This document shows positions 9,504 to 18,152 of a stretch of 64,000 nt of DNA, one piece after another. Every line of letters begins with the position of its first letter. Positions within the stretch are counted from its first letter, which is position 1. The stretch is from Cupriavidus sp. UYMMa02A (GTDB lineage Bacteria > Pseudomonadota > Gammaproteobacteria > Burkholderiales > Burkholderiaceae). The translations under genes were made by a program, and so were the position numbers. The DNA lies in the NCBI GenBank assembly GCA_001725945.1, contig LRMT01000277.1, positions 62,001 through 126,000 on the forward strand, given 5' to 3'. The notes under the pieces were generated by a model. It was not told the DNA's origin. It saw nothing but the letters and a program-made list of their open reading frames with translations, and ran no database searches.

Positions 9504-9859
9504 AGGGCGATACCACGCAACCCGGCAGCCGAAGCGCCCGGCGCGCCAGTTGGCAGTGTTGCAATGGCAAGTCCCCCTGCGCGCGGGCAAACGGAATGTC
9601 CCGCACCGGCTGGCGCGGGACAGCCTTCGGCCGAAACCGCAACCGATCGGTTCATCGGCACTGCCTGCATGGCCGAGACCTCCACGAATTCCGTGGCGGC
9701 GCGCATGGCTTGCCCCACTTGCTCGTGGCTGCGCAGCCACGCCAGTCCTGTGGTCCCAAGGCTGGCCAGCGGAATCAGGCCAATGCTGACGACCGTCAGC
9801 GCGCAGAGCGACTCGGCCAGGACATGGCCACGGTCGTTACGGAACGTGCGGAAAAGCAA
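9488..9859 (-). CDS. pilV: Type IV minor pilin PilV
   Basis: About 123 residues, intact, first gene of the minor pilin operon. RGHVLAESLCALTVVSIGLI is the prepilin motif with Glu at +5 and a hydrophobic helix. The soluble part is short with two cysteines (AEGCPAPAGAGHSVCP) likely to pair. The ATG at 9857-9859 gives a normal short leader. All downstream genes overlap or abut, so this is the probable 5' end of a six-gene transcript. Its upstream region is a degenerate stretch without an obvious intact gene. Confidence 0.82.
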   Translation of the reverse strand: MLFRTFRNDRGHVLAESLCALTVVSIGLIPLASLGTTGLAWLRSHEQVGQAMRAATEFVEVSAMQAVPMNRSVAVSAEGCPAPAGAGHSVCPRAGGLAIATLPTGAPGASAAGLRGIALWLQP

Positions 9860-9883
9860 GGCTGCATGGCAATCGGCGTGGTC

Positions 9884-10295
9884 GCGGTAAGGACGTCAAT
9901 GTACCGTCGGCCAGGCCAACGATCCGTGGGCGAACGTAGCGAGACTGGCAAATTTGGTTGCCTGGCACAGCCGTCGAAGGGCTCGGATATTTCAGAACCG
10001 CATCCACCTTTGGCTTCACGACGACGCGCTCCCCGTGGGTCAGCACTTCGATGAGCCAGCCCTTCGGTTTGGTGTAGTCAACCGTATTGCCAGTGAGCGT
10101 GTACACGTGCGCGACACGCCGTCTACGGTCATGGCCGCAGTGGTCAGCGTCCAAGGCTGCAGATTCGCCCTGGGGACGACGTTGCCTGCCTGGTGATCAC
10201 GACGCTGACGCCTTCCACCGACGAGTGCGTCGCGGCACACGGCTGAATACCGTCGGCGCGAACCCGGCGGCGTACTTGCAGAATTGCTGGGAGCG
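9884..10295 (-). pseudogene. Degenerate coding stretch, possibly a PilY1-type beta-propeller piece
   Basis: Between pilV and nrdR there is no intact gene, but the minus strand holds coding-like peptides in shifted frames: ADGIQPCAATHSSVEGVSVV, then VYTLTGNTVDYTKPKGWLIE followed by VLTHGERVVVKPKVDAVLKY. The KGW...GERVV pattern is reminiscent of PilY1 propeller blades (x-GW-x-LDL...GERV), which would fit its place directly before the minor pilin operon. Stops lie between the pieces, and several indels would be needed to join them. The family assignment is a tentative inference from the motif only. Confidence 0.35.
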
Positions 10296-10760
10296 CTAGC
10301 GCTTGCTGTTCCCTGACGTGACCTCGGCGAGCACATCGGAAAACTCGGCCACATCCTCGAAACTCCGATACACGGAAGCAAACCGGATATAGGCAATCTT
10401 GTCGAGCTTGCGCAGTTCGCGCATGACCAGCTCACCGACCTGGCTGCTTGGAATTTCCTTCTCGCCAAGCGCGAGCAGCTTCTCTTCGATGCGCGTAATG
10501 GCCTCGTCGATCGCTTCGGCCGACACCGGGCGCTTGCGCAGCGCCAGGCGCATCGAGTCCTTCAGCTTGGCGCGGGTGTAGTCCACGCGCGAGCCGTTCT
10601 TCTTGACGATGGCCGGGAAGAACAGTTCGATCCGCTCGTAGGTCGTGAAGCGGCGGTCGCAGGCTTCGCAGCGCCGGCGCCGGCGTACGGCATCGCCGTC
10701 TTCCGACATGCGCGTGTCGAGCACCTGGGTATTGGAATGTCCGCAAAAGGGGCATTTCAT
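10296..10760 (-). CDS. nrdR: Transcriptional repressor NrdR
   Basis: 154 residues, intact and of family length. The N-terminal zinc ribbon is MKCPFCGHSNTQVLDTR then RRRRCEACDRRFTTYER, giving four metal-binding cysteines; an ATP-cone domain follows (KNGSRVDYTRAKLKDSMRLA). NrdR senses ATP/dATP and represses ribonucleotide reductase genes by binding NrdR boxes. It lies downstream of glyA on the same strand with 140 bases between, an arrangement common in betaproteobacteria. No NrdR box pair was recognised in this window. Confidence 0.96.
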   Translation of the reverse strand: MKCPFCGHSNTQVLDTRMSEDGDAVRRRRRCEACDRRFTTYERIELFFPAIVKKNGSRVDYTRAKLKDSMRLALRKRPVSAEAIDEAITRIEEKLLALGEKEIPSSQVGELVMRELRKLDKIAYIRFASVYRSFEDVAEFSDVLAEVTSGNSKR

Positions 10761-10834
10761 GCCTGACCACCTTCAGATTGGTACCCCGCCGCCTTGGTAT
10801 CTTGTCCTTCTATGGCAACAGGTCGGTTGGCGAG

Positions 10835-10868
10835 GCCCGCAAGCGGCACCATGGTGCACTTGCGGGGC
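10835..10868. repeat. Inverted repeat between glyA and nrdR
   Basis: GCCCGCAAG and CTTGCGGGGC pair with one bulged G around an inner GGCACCATGGTGC palindrome. A second GC-rich inverted repeat (GGCCGCC...GGCGGCC) follows at about 10872-10890. There is no run of T on either side, so this is not a standard intrinsic terminator. It may be an attenuating or RNA-stabilising hairpin in the glyA-nrdR intergenic RNA. Confidence 0.45.
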
Positions 10869-10900
10869 TGCGGCCGCCCTCGCGGCGGCCTTGCGCGGTA

Positions 10901-12148
10901 TCAGCCGTAGACCGGGAAACGCTTGGTCAGCGCCGACACCTGCTCGCGCACGCTGGCGATGTTGCCGGCGTCGTGCGGGTTGTCCAGCACGTCGGCGATC
11001 AGGTTGCCGACGATGCGCGCTTCTTCTTCCTTGAAGCCGCGCGTGGTCATGGCCGGCGAGCCGACGCGGATGCCCGAGGTCACGAACGGCTTTTCCGGGT
11101 CGTTCGGAATCGCGTTCTTGTTCACGGTCAGATGCGCCTCGCCCAGAATGCGCTCGGCTTCCTTGCCGGTGATGTTCTTGGCGCGCAGATCGACCAGCAT
11201 CACGTGGCTCTCGGTGCGGCCCGAGACGATGCGCAGACCGCGTGCGATCAGCGTTTCAGCGAGCACGGCGGCGTTCTTGACCACCTGTTCCTGGTAGGCC
11301 TTGAATTCCGGCGTCTGCGCTTCCTTGAACGCGACAGCCTTGCCGGCGATCACGTGCATCAGCGGACCACCCTGGATGCCCGGGAAGATCGACGAGTTGA
11401 TGGCCTTCTCGTGCTCGGCCTTCATCAGGATCACGCCGCCGCGCGGGCCGCGCAGGCTCTTGTGCGTAGTGGTGGTGACGAAGTCGGCGTGCGGGACCGG
11501 GTTCGGGTACACGCCCGCGGCGATCAGGCCGGCGTAGTGGGCCATGTCGACCATGAAGTAGGCACCGATCGACTTGGCAACCTTGCCGATGCGCTCGAAG
11601 TCGATGCGCAGCGCGAAGGCCGACGCGCCGGCGATGATCAGCTTCGGCTTTTTCTCTTGCGCCAGCTTCTCGAGCGCGTCGTAGTCGATGTCTTCCTGCG
11701 CGTTCAGGCCGTAGCTGACCACGTTGAACCACTTGCCGCTCATGTTCAGCGCCATGCCGTGGGTCAGGTGGCCGCCTTCGGCCAGGCTCATGCCCATGAT
11801 GGTGTCGCCCGGCTTCAGCACGGCGAAGTACACGCCCTGGTTGGCCTGCGAGCCCGAGTTCGGCTGCACGTTGGCGGCTTCGGCGCCGAACAGCGCCTTG
11901 ACGCGGTCGATGGCGAGCTGCTCGACGATGTCGACATACTCGCAGCCACCGTAGTAACGCTTGCCGGGATAGCCCTCGGCGTACTTGTTGGTCAGTTGCG
12001 AGCCTTGCGCGGCCATCACGGCCGGCGAGGTGTAGTTTTCGGAGGCGATCAGCTCGATGTGGTCTTCCTGGCGCTGGTTTTCCTTCTGGATGGCGGCAAA
12101 GACCTCGGGGTCGATCTGGTCGATCGTATAGCGGCTGCGTTCGAACAT
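10901..12148 (-). CDS. glyA: Serine hydroxymethyltransferase
   Basis: 415 residues, intact. The PLP lysine lies in TTTTHKSLRGPRGG, and NKYAEGYPGKRYYGGCEYVD is the folate and PLP pocket motif near residue 52. It interconverts serine and glycine with transfer of a one-carbon unit to tetrahydrofolate, feeding purine, thymidylate and methionine synthesis. The leader carries a ZTP riboswitch (12275-12370), so expression is probably raised when 10-formyl-THF is short and ZMP/ZTP accumulates. The start at 12148 gives the standard MFERSRYTIDQIDPEVF N-terminus. Confidence 0.98.
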   Translation of the reverse strand: MFERSRYTIDQIDPEVFAAIQKENQRQEDHIELIASENYTSPAVMAAQGSQLTNKYAEGYPGKRYYGGCEYVDIVEQLAIDRVKALFGAEAANVQPNSGSQANQGVYFAVLKPGDTIMGMSLAEGGHLTHGMALNMSGKWFNVVSYGLNAQEDIDYDALEKLAQEKKPKLIIAGASAFALRIDFERIGKVAKSIGAYFMVDMAHYAGLIAAGVYPNPVPHADFVTTTTHKSLRGPRGGVILMKAEHEKAINSSIFPGIQGGPLMHVIAGKAVAFKEAQTPEFKAYQEQVVKNAAVLAETLIARGLRIVSGRTESHVMLVDLRAKNITGKEAERILGEAHLTVNKNAIPNDPEKPFVTSGIRVGSPAMTTRGFKEEEARIVGNLIADVLDNPHDAGNIASVREQVSALTKRFPVYG

Positions 12149-12222
12149 GGCGAAACTCGTCTGAAAAAGGGAATCCGATTACTGCATCGGGGTAGGGCGC
12201 GCGGGAAGGCTATTGGCGGCCG

Positions 12223-12265
12223 GCACCAACGGACTTCTGAACCGTCGGTGCAGGGCGCACCCTGC
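12223..12265 (-). promoter_or_regulatory. Hairpins in the glyA leader downstream of the riboswitch
   Basis: Read on the minus strand, two hairpins follow the aptamer: GCAGGG-TGCG-CCCTGC (12265-12250) and GCACCGACGG with CCGTTGGTGC (12251-12223, one G-U pair, 9-base loop). They touch at two bases. Neither is followed by a T run; the next T run is TTTTT at about 12164-12168, after only a weak CCGAT/ATCGG stem. The platform is therefore unlikely to be a simple intrinsic terminator, and control of translation or of Rho access is the alternative. Confidence 0.4.
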
Positions 12266-12274
12266 TTCCCATTC

Positions 12275-12370
12275 GCTGCCCAGGCGAGCGGCAGGCGCTT
12301 GAAACTTCACGCCAGAGAACTTGCGCTTCCTCGTGGTAGTACCCACTGACATCGCCAGTCGCGCAAGATG
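12275..12370 (-). promoter_or_regulatory. ZTP riboswitch (pfl motif) upstream of glyA
   Basis: Read on the minus strand the region shows the pfl hallmarks in order: P1 strand CTTGCGC (12367-12361), the invariant GACTGGCG internal loop, a small hairpin GTGG/CCAC, then GCGCAAG closing P1 (12326-12320), a linker of about 26 bases, and the conserved 3' element CCGCTCGCCTGGGCA that forms the second ligand-binding half with the pseudoknot. This class binds ZMP/ZTP, the AICAR nucleotides that build up when 10-formyltetrahydrofolate runs low, and typically controls glyA, purH or folate genes. The aptamer starts about 220 bases before the glyA ATG. Confidence 0.85.
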
Positions 12371-12526
12371 GAATGGTTGGGCGCAGTTTAGCGTGAGGGG
12401 GGGATTTGCCGCAAGTTGCGGCCAATGACCGCAACGTCAGGCCCGGCGCGGCCCGCAACTTGCTGTTGCAAACTCGTCCTGCGGGTTAACACCGAAGCTG
12501 TCTCACTGTCCGTTACAATCCCGGCC

Positions 12527-12931
12527 ATGACAAACTTTGTCTGGACCTTGCGGGTGTATTGGGAAGACACCGACGCGGGCGGCGTAGTGTTCTACGCCAA
12601 CTATCTCAAATTCTTCGAGCGCGCCCGCACCGAATGGCTGCGCTCGCTTGGTATCGAACAGCAGGCGCTGGCCGATGTGGCAGGCGTGGTCTTTATCGTC
12701 CGCAGCACGGCAGTGGACTACAATGCCCCCGCCCGGCTCGACGACAAGCTTGAGATCCGCACACGTATCGAACGGGTCGGACCAGCCTCCGTGCAGTTTG
12801 CGCAAGAGGCATGGCGCGGCGAGATGCTGCTTGCCAGCGGCCAGATCCGTGTTGGCTGTGTCGACCGAAGCACTTTCCGCCCGTCTCCCATTCCCGCCCC
12901 TGTCCTGGCCACCATCAAGACCGCCCGATGA
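12527..12931 (+). CDS. ybgC: Tol-Pal associated acyl-CoA thioesterase YbgC
   Basis: 134 residues, intact. It has a single hotdog fold with the 4-hydroxybenzoyl-CoA thioesterase active-site segment WEDTDAGGVVFYANYLKFFE, where the Asp is catalytic. It hydrolyses short acyl-CoA or acyl-ACP in the cytoplasm and is the conserved first gene of tol-pal operons. The ATG at 12527 gives the family N-terminus; the frame is open 37 codons further upstream without similarity. Its stop overlaps the tolQ start as ATGA. Confidence 0.95.
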   Translation: MTNFVWTLRVYWEDTDAGGVVFYANYLKFFERARTEWLRSLGIEQQALADVAGVVFIVRSTAVDYNAPARLDDKLEIRTRIERVGPASVQFAQEAWRGEMLLASGQIRVGCVDRSTFRPSPIPAPVLATIKTAR

Positions 12932-13611
12932 ATCCCGTGACCGTCACGCAAGACCTGTCGATCATTTCGCTGGTGCTGCACGCCAGCCTGCTCGCTCAGG
13001 CCGTCATGGCGCTGCTGCTCGTCATGTCGCTGTTCTCCTGGACCTATATCTTCCGCAAGCACCTGGCGTTGCGCTCGGCGCGCACGCAGACGGAAGGGTT
13101 CGAGCGCGACTTCTGGGCGGGCGGCGACCTGCAGGCGCTATATAACAGTGCCATGAACAACCGGCACAACACCGGTGCACTCGAGCGGATCTTCGAATCC
13201 GGCATGGGTGAATTTCTCAAGGCGCGCGAGCGCGGCAACGAAGCGAGCGCACTGCTCGACGCCGCACGCCGCGCCATGCGCGCTGCCTACCAGCGTGAAA
13301 TGGACGTACTGGAGTCGCACCTGCCGTTCCTGGCCTCGGTCGGTTCGGTGAGCCCCTACATCGGCCTGTTCGGCACCGTGTGGGGGATCATGAATGCGTT
13401 CCGTGGCCTGTCGAATGTGCAGCAGGCGACGCTTGCTTCCGTGGCGCCCGGTATTGCCGAAGCGCTGGTGGCGACTGCCATCGGCCTGTTCGCAGCGATT
13501 CCGGCCGTGATTGCCTATAACCGCTACGCCACGGAAATCGACCGCCTGGCTATCCGGTTCGAAAGCTTCATGGAAGAATTCCTGAACATCCTGCAGCGGC
13601 AGACCCGCTGA
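12928..13611 (+). CDS. tolQ: Tol-Pal system proton channel subunit TolQ
   Basis: 227 residues, intact, of family length. Three membrane segments are visible: near residues 15-38 (LVLHASLLAQAVMALLLVMS), about 130-150 (FLASVGSVSPYIGLFGTVWG) and about 165-190 (VAPGIAEALVATAIGLFAAI). It is a MotA/ExbB-type inner membrane subunit that, with TolR, uses the proton gradient to drive TolA, maintaining the outer membrane and helping constriction. The ATG overlaps the ybgC stop, so translation is coupled. Confidence 0.97.
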   Translation: MNPVTVTQDLSIISLVLHASLLAQAVMALLLVMSLFSWTYIFRKHLALRSARTQTEGFERDFWAGGDLQALYNSAMNNRHNTGALERIFESGMGEFLKARERGNEASALLDAARRAMRAAYQREMDVLESHLPFLASVGSVSPYIGLFGTVWGIMNAFRGLSNVQQATLASVAPGIAEALVATAIGLFAAIPAVIAYNRYATEIDRLAIRFESFMEEFLNILQRQTR

Positions 13612-13637
13612 CCGACTGAACGCCCAGGAGACCAGCA

Positions 13638-14075
13638 ATGGCAGCCATTCAGCGCCGTGGCGGATCGCGCCGCCGGGCCAGTGCCGAGATCAACGTCGTG
13701 CCATATATCGACGTGATGCTCGTGCTGCTCGTCATCTTCATGGTGGCGGCACCGATCGTCAGCCCCGCCGTCGTCGACCTGCCGACCGTGGCCAATGCCA
13801 CGCCGCAACAGAAGGCCCCGCCGATTGTCGTGACCGTGAACGGGGATGGCGTCCTGACCGCGCGCGGCAAGGACAGCGCTGGCAATTCGTTCGAGCATAA
13901 GCTCGACAAGAACGGCCTGCTCGATTTCGTGCACCAGCGCCAGAACGAGAACCCGGACCAGCCGGTGGTGATCGCCGCCGACCGCTCGGTCAAGTACGAG
14001 GCCGTGCTGGATGTCATGTCCGTGCTCAAGGCCGACGGCGTCAAGCGTGTCGGCTTGATGGTGAAGTCCAAGTAG
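13638..14075 (+). CDS. tolR: Tol-Pal system protein TolR
   Basis: 145 residues, intact. One N-terminal membrane helix contains the functional aspartate (EINVVPYIDVMLVLLVIFMV), followed by a periplasmic ExbD/TolR domain that ends in DVMSVLKADGVKRVGLMVK. It pairs with TolQ to form the proton-conducting motor. A ribosome site (CAGGAGACC) lies just before the ATG, 26 bases after tolQ. Confidence 0.97.
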   Translation: MAAIQRRGGSRRRASAEINVVPYIDVMLVLLVIFMVAAPIVSPAVVDLPTVANATPQQKAPPIVVTVNGDGVLTARGKDSAGNSFEHKLDKNGLLDFVHQRQNENPDQPVVIAADRSVKYEAVLDVMSVLKADGVKRVGLMVKSK

Positions 14076-14094
14076 AACGCGCCGCCTGCGTGAT

Positions 14095-15155
14095 ATGCCT
14101 GTCCGAATGCCGCGCCCGATGACGACCGCTGCCGCCTATCCTTATCAGCCGGTGAAGGAGCGGGGAACCCTGCGTTCCTTCCTGCTCGCGCTCGTCATGC
14201 ACCTGCTGCTCGGCATCGTGCTGTATTACGGCGTGCACTGGCAGAGCAGCACCCCGGTCGCTCCGAAGCGGAGCTCTGGGAAGAAATTCCCGCCACCACG
14301 GCACCGCCCCCGCCACCGCCTGCGCCCGTGATCCAGCCGCGGCCCGTGCCGCCGGCGCCGAGGTGAAGAGCAAGGTCGAGGAAGACGCCGATATCGCGCT
14401 GGAACGCCAGAAGCGCCGCGCCGCCGAGCAGGCGGCGAAGGAAGAGGCGGCGCGCAAGGAAACGGCACGCAAGGAAGCGGAGCGCAAAGAGGCCGAACGC
14501 AAGGAAGCCGAGCGCCAGGAAGTGCAACGCAAGGAAGACGCGAAGAAGAAGGCCGCGCAACAGCAGGATCAGCAGCGCCGCGAGCAGGCCGAGCGCGAGC
14601 GCAAGGAAGCGGATGCCAAGGCCAAGGCCCGGGCAGACGCCGACGCAAAGGCCAAGGCCGAAGCGCAGGCTCACGCCAAGGCGAAGGCCGAGGCGGATGC
14701 CAGGGCAAAATCGGAAGCCCAGGCGAAAGCCAAGGCAGATGCCGAAGCCAAGGCCAAGCGCGAGGCTGCGGCCAACGCGCAGCGCAAGAGTGAACTGGCG
14801 CGCTGCAGGCAATGGCCGGTGGCGGCGGGCAGGGTGGTGGCGGCGTGGGCAGTACCGCGGGAGCGGGCGCGGTGGCGGAGGCAAGGCCTCGCCAGGCTAT
14901 GCCGACCGCGTGCGCCGTCGCGTCAAGCCGAATATCGTGTTCACCGAGGATGTGCCAGGCAACCCGACCGCCGTGGTCTCCGTGCAGCTCGCGCCGGACG
15001 GCTCGTTGATGTCCGCGCGGCTGAGCAAGTCCAGTGGCAACTCTGCCTGGGACAACGCGGTGCTGCGTGCCGTGGAGCGGTCCGACCCGCTGCCGCGCGA
15101 CGAGAACGGCAAGGCGCCTGCCAGCTTCACCATCACGTTCCGCCCCAAGGACTAA
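14095..15155 (+). CDS. tolA: Cell envelope integrity protein TolA (four frameshifts)
   Basis: About 353 residues once single missing bases near 14268, 14361, 14804 and 14870 are allowed for. Order: a cytoplasmic tail and one N-terminal membrane helix (FLLALVMHLLLGIVLYYGVH), a proline-rich turn, a long charged Ala/Lys/Glu helix of heptad-like KEAERKEAERKEAER and AKAKADA repeats, a Gly-rich hinge, and the C-terminal domain (YADRVRRRVKPNIVF, PGNPTAVVSVQLAPDG) that contacts Pal and TolB. Each break keeps conserved sequence on both sides in the next frame. Start could also be the ATG at 14119 (MTTAAAYPYQP). It spans the periplasm linking TolQR to Pal. Confidence 0.9.
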
Positions 15156-15354
15156 GTGACCGGGGCGCCAGGAATTGCAACATAATGCAACCTTCATTAA
15201 CCGGTGCCAGTCCCACCGCTACCATGACAGGTTGCCTGACGCGGCCGGCAGCGTGCGATGCGCACGTGGAACGGGCATGCGCCGTGCGCATCCACGCCTG
15301 TTCTGCTGTCTGCCTGCCGTGCCCGACGAATCTTGAAATAGACTGAGGAGCAGC

Positions 15355-16719
15355 ATGCGAAAGCTTTGGGCCCCCAACTGGCTGTCCGCGAAGCGGCACC
15401 ACGCAAACCAGACTGCAGACCGAGCTGCAAACCGGCTCGTTGGCCGCTACGCGCTGATGGCCTGGCTGGCCGCCGCGCTGGCCTTGTCCGCCGGCGCCGC
15501 ACAGGCGCAACTGAACGTCGAGATCTCCGGTGTCGGCGCCAGCCAGATCCCGGTTGCCACGGCGAACTTCCAGGGCGAGGCCCAGGCCCCGCAGAACCTT
15601 ACCGCGATCATCCGCAGCGACCTCGCGCGCAGCGGTCGTCTCCGCAACGTCGATCCGGGCGGTGCGACGGTGGCCGAGTCGGCCAATGTCGATCTCGGTA
15701 GCTGGAAGAGCCGCGGCGCCGATGCCTTTGTGGCCGGCAGCGTGACGCCTTCGGGCAACGGCCAGTACGAAGTCCGCTTCCGCCTCTACGACACCGTCAA
15801 GGGCCAGAGCCTGGGCGGGCTGGCGTTCAACGTCAACCAGGGCCAGCTTCGCGTCACGGCCCACAAGATTGCCGACTATATCTACGAGAAGCTGCTCGGC
15901 GAGCGCGGCGTATTTGCCACGCGCCTGTCCTATGTGTCGCGCGTCGGTGGCCGCTACCAGCTGCTGATCTCCGATTCGGACGGCCAGAATTCGCAGGTCG
16001 CGCTCACCAGCAACGAGCCGATCATCTCGCCGTCGTGGTCGCCGGACGGCCGCCGCGTGGCCTATGTCTCGTTCGAGGCCAAGAAGCCGGTGGTCTACGT
16101 GCACGACCTCGCCACGGGCAAGCGCACGCTGGTGTCGAACCAGAAGGGCAACAACAGCGCGCCGTCGTGGTCGCCGAATGGCCAGCACCTCGCCCTGGCG
16201 CTCTCGCGCGACGGCAACACCCAGGTGTACCAGGTCAATGCGGACGGCTCCGGCATCCGCCGCCTGTCCCGCAGCAGCGCGATCGACACCGAGCCGCAGT
16301 ACTCGCCTGACGGCAAGAGCATCTATTTCACCAGCGACCGCGGCGGTGCGCCGCAGATCTATCGCATGCCGGCAGGCGGCGAGGAAGCTGGCAGCGCGCA
16401 GCGCGTGACGTTCAAGGGCAGCTACAACGTGAGCCCGCGGATTTCGCCGGACGGCAAGTACCTGGCGTACATCACGCGTTCGGGCGGCTTCAAGCTGCAG
16501 CTGCAGGACCTGACCAATGGCGACGTCACTTCGCTGACCGATACGGCCAATGACGAAGCGCCGAGCTTTGCCGCCAACGGCAAGTACATCCTTTACGCCA
16601 CCCGCGTGGGCGGCCGCGCGGTGTTGGCGGCGGTTTCCACCGACGGGCGTACCCGGCAGGTTCTGTCTCTCCAGTCCGGCGATGTCCGCGAGCCGTCCTG
16701 GGGTCCTTTCATGCAATAA
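15355..16719 (+). CDS. tolB: Tol-Pal system beta-propeller protein TolB
   Basis: 454 residues, intact. A long N-terminus with a signal peptide ends around QAQLNVEISGVG. An alpha/beta domain is followed by a six-bladed propeller with repeated SPDG, SPNG and DTEPQYSPDGKSIYFTSDRG blades. TolB is periplasmic and binds Pal and the TolA C-terminus. It lies 199 bases after tolA, the longest gap in the operon, with no recognised terminator. The ATG at 15355 follows a GAGGAGC ribosome site. Confidence 0.97.
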   Translation: MRKLWAPNWLSAKRHHANQTADRAANRLVGRYALMAWLAAALALSAGAAQAQLNVEISGVGASQIPVATANFQGEAQAPQNLTAIIRSDLARSGRLRNVDPGGATVAESANVDLGSWKSRGADAFVAGSVTPSGNGQYEVRFRLYDTVKGQSLGGLAFNVNQGQLRVTAHKIADYIYEKLLGERGVFATRLSYVSRVGGRYQLLISDSDGQNSQVALTSNEPIISPSWSPDGRRVAYVSFEAKKPVVYVHDLATGKRTLVSNQKGNNSAPSWSPNGQHLALALSRDGNTQVYQVNADGSGIRRLSRSSAIDTEPQYSPDGKSIYFTSDRGGAPQIYRMPAGGEEAGSAQRVTFKGSYNVSPRISPDGKYLAYITRSGGFKLQLQDLTNGDVTSLTDTANDEAPSFAANGKYILYATRVGGRAVLAAVSTDGRTRQVLSLQSGDVREPSWGPFMQ

Positions 16720-16742
16720 CGCAATAACAGGAGTCTCTCGCC

Positions 16743-17251
16743 ATGCCCCAACTGATGACCAAACCCTTGCCGTTGCCGCCCTGCTGGCCCTGGGTGCCTG
16801 CAGCTCCGGCGTGAAGCTGGACGATACCGCCAAGCGGCGCAGCGCGGGCGGCACCGGTGCCGATGCCCGCACCGTGCAGCCCGTCGATGTCTCGCGTGAC
16901 CCGCTGAACGACCCGAACAGCCCGCTGGCCAAGCGCAGCGTTTACTTCGACTTCGACAGCTACAGCGTCAAGCCGGAATACCAAAGCATGCTGGGTGATC
17001 ACGCCAAGTACCTTGGCACCAACAAGGGCCGCAAGATCCTGATCCAGGGCAATACCGACGAACGCGGCACCAGCGAGTACAACCTCGCGCTGGGCCAGAA
17101 GCGTGCCGAAGCGGTGCGCCGTTCGCTGGCGACCATGGGTGTGCCCGATGGTCAGATGGAAGCCGTGAGCCTCGGCAAGGAAAAGCCGAAGGCAACGGGC
17201 CACGACGAGGCTGCCTGGGCTGAGAACCGCCGCGCCGACATCAACTACTGA
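16743..17251 (+). CDS. pal: Peptidoglycan-associated lipoprotein Pal (one frameshift)
   Basis: About 170 residues. The signal ends in a lipobox (ALLALGACSSG, Cys about residue 22), then a short linker and an OmpA-like domain with VYFDFDSYSVKPEY and NTDERGTSEYNLALGQ, the diaminopimelate-binding signature. One base is missing near 16762: ATGACCAAA(A)CCCTTGCC restores the signal peptide to the mature frame. The start is ATG 16743 or the in-frame ATG at 16755. Pal anchors the outer membrane to peptidoglycan and cycles between TolB and TolA. Confidence 0.94.
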
Positions 17252-17274
17252 TCTGATCCGCGTACAGGCCATCC

Positions 17275-18033
17275 ATGAAAGCACGCGTTTCCACCCTGTT
17301 GTGGCTTGCAGCCGTTTCCGGCGCGGCCATGCTGCCCCTTGCTCCGGCCCGTGCCGGCGTGTTCGACGACGATGAGGCGCGCCGCGCCGTGATCACTCTG
17401 CGCGACCAGTTCAACGGTTTCCAGGCGACCGCGACGCAGCGCATCGAACAGAACAGCCGTCAGCAGATCGATAACCAGAACCAGCTGGAAGGCCTTCGCC
17501 AGGAGGTTGCCCGGCTGCGGGGCCAGAACGAGGTGCTGCAGAACACGGTGGAAACGCTGCAAAAGCAGCAGAAGGACTACTACGCTGACCTGGATGCGCG
17601 CCTGAAGAAATTCGAGCCGCAACAGGTCACCGTGGAAGGCCGCGAGGGCACGGTGCAGCCGAGCGAGAAGCCCGAGTACGACGCCGCGCTCAAGCAGTTC
17701 CAGGCCGGCGACTTCAAGACCGCGGGCAACGCCTTTGCCGCGTTCATCAAGAAGTATCCGCAGAGTCCGTACCTGCCGCTCGCGCAGTACTGGCTTGGCA
17801 ACTCGCTCTATGCGCAGCGTGACTACAAGGGCTCGACCACCGTGCTGCAGAACATGCTGCAGGCGAACCCGGCGCACCCGAAGGCGCCCGATGCCATGAT
17901 CGCCATCGCCAACAACCAGCTCGAATCGGGCCAGAAGGCCGCGGCTCGCAAGACGCTGGAGCAGGTGGTGGCGAAGTATCCGGGTACCGAAGGCGCGCAG
18001 GCCGCAAGCAACCGGCTCAAGACGCTGAAGTAA
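17275..18033 (+). CDS. cpoB: Cell division coordinator CpoB
   Basis: 252 residues, intact, last gene of the tol-pal operon. A signal peptide (STLLWLAAVSGAAMLPLAP) precedes a coiled-coil trimerisation segment (residues about 50-105, rich in Gln and Leu, e.g. LEGLRQEVARLRGQNEVLQN) and three tetratricopeptide-like repeats (YDAALKQFQAGDFKTAGNAF, YWLGNSLYAQRDYKGS, KAPDAMIAIANNQLESGQKA). CpoB is periplasmic and coordinates outer membrane constriction with PBP1B during division. An intrinsic terminator follows. Confidence 0.95.
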   Translation: MKARVSTLLWLAAVSGAAMLPLAPARAGVFDDDEARRAVITLRDQFNGFQATATQRIEQNSRQQIDNQNQLEGLRQEVARLRGQNEVLQNTVETLQKQQKDYYADLDARLKKFEPQQVTVEGREGTVQPSEKPEYDAALKQFQAGDFKTAGNAFAAFIKKYPQSPYLPLAQYWLGNSLYAQRDYKGSTTVLQNMLQANPAHPKAPDAMIAIANNQLESGQKAAARKTLEQVVAKYPGTEGAQAASNRLKTLK

Positions 18034-18057
18034 GCCGGTACGGCGCCAGAAAGACCG

Positions 18058-18084
18058 CAAAGCCCGCGTTCAGCGGGCTTTTTT
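18058..18084 (+). terminator. Intrinsic terminator of the tol-pal-cpoB operon
   Basis: AAAGCCCGC-GTTCA-GCGGGCTTTTTT: a 7-base GC-rich stem with a short loop and a run of six T, beginning 25 bases after the cpoB stop. Confidence 0.92.
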
Positions 18085-18152
18085 CCGTCTCGCGCTAAAA
18101 TACGCGATTCGCCTGCAATTTCCGTGTGCCGCCTGCGCGGCGCGACGCCATC

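Noticed and set aside
10778..12349. Plus-strand open frame of 523 codons opposite glyA
   Set aside because: His/Arg/Ala-rich translation without family similarity, fully opposite a canonical glyA.
14363..14800. Repetitive Lys/Glu/Ala codons as a DNA repeat array
   Set aside because: They encode the coiled-coil helix of TolA; the repeat is at protein level and imprecise in DNA. No CRISPR-like spacing was found anywhere.
15133..16932. Minus-strand open frame of 599 codons opposite tolB
   Set aside because: Shadow of tolB; composition is the reverse-frame pattern of GC-rich genes.
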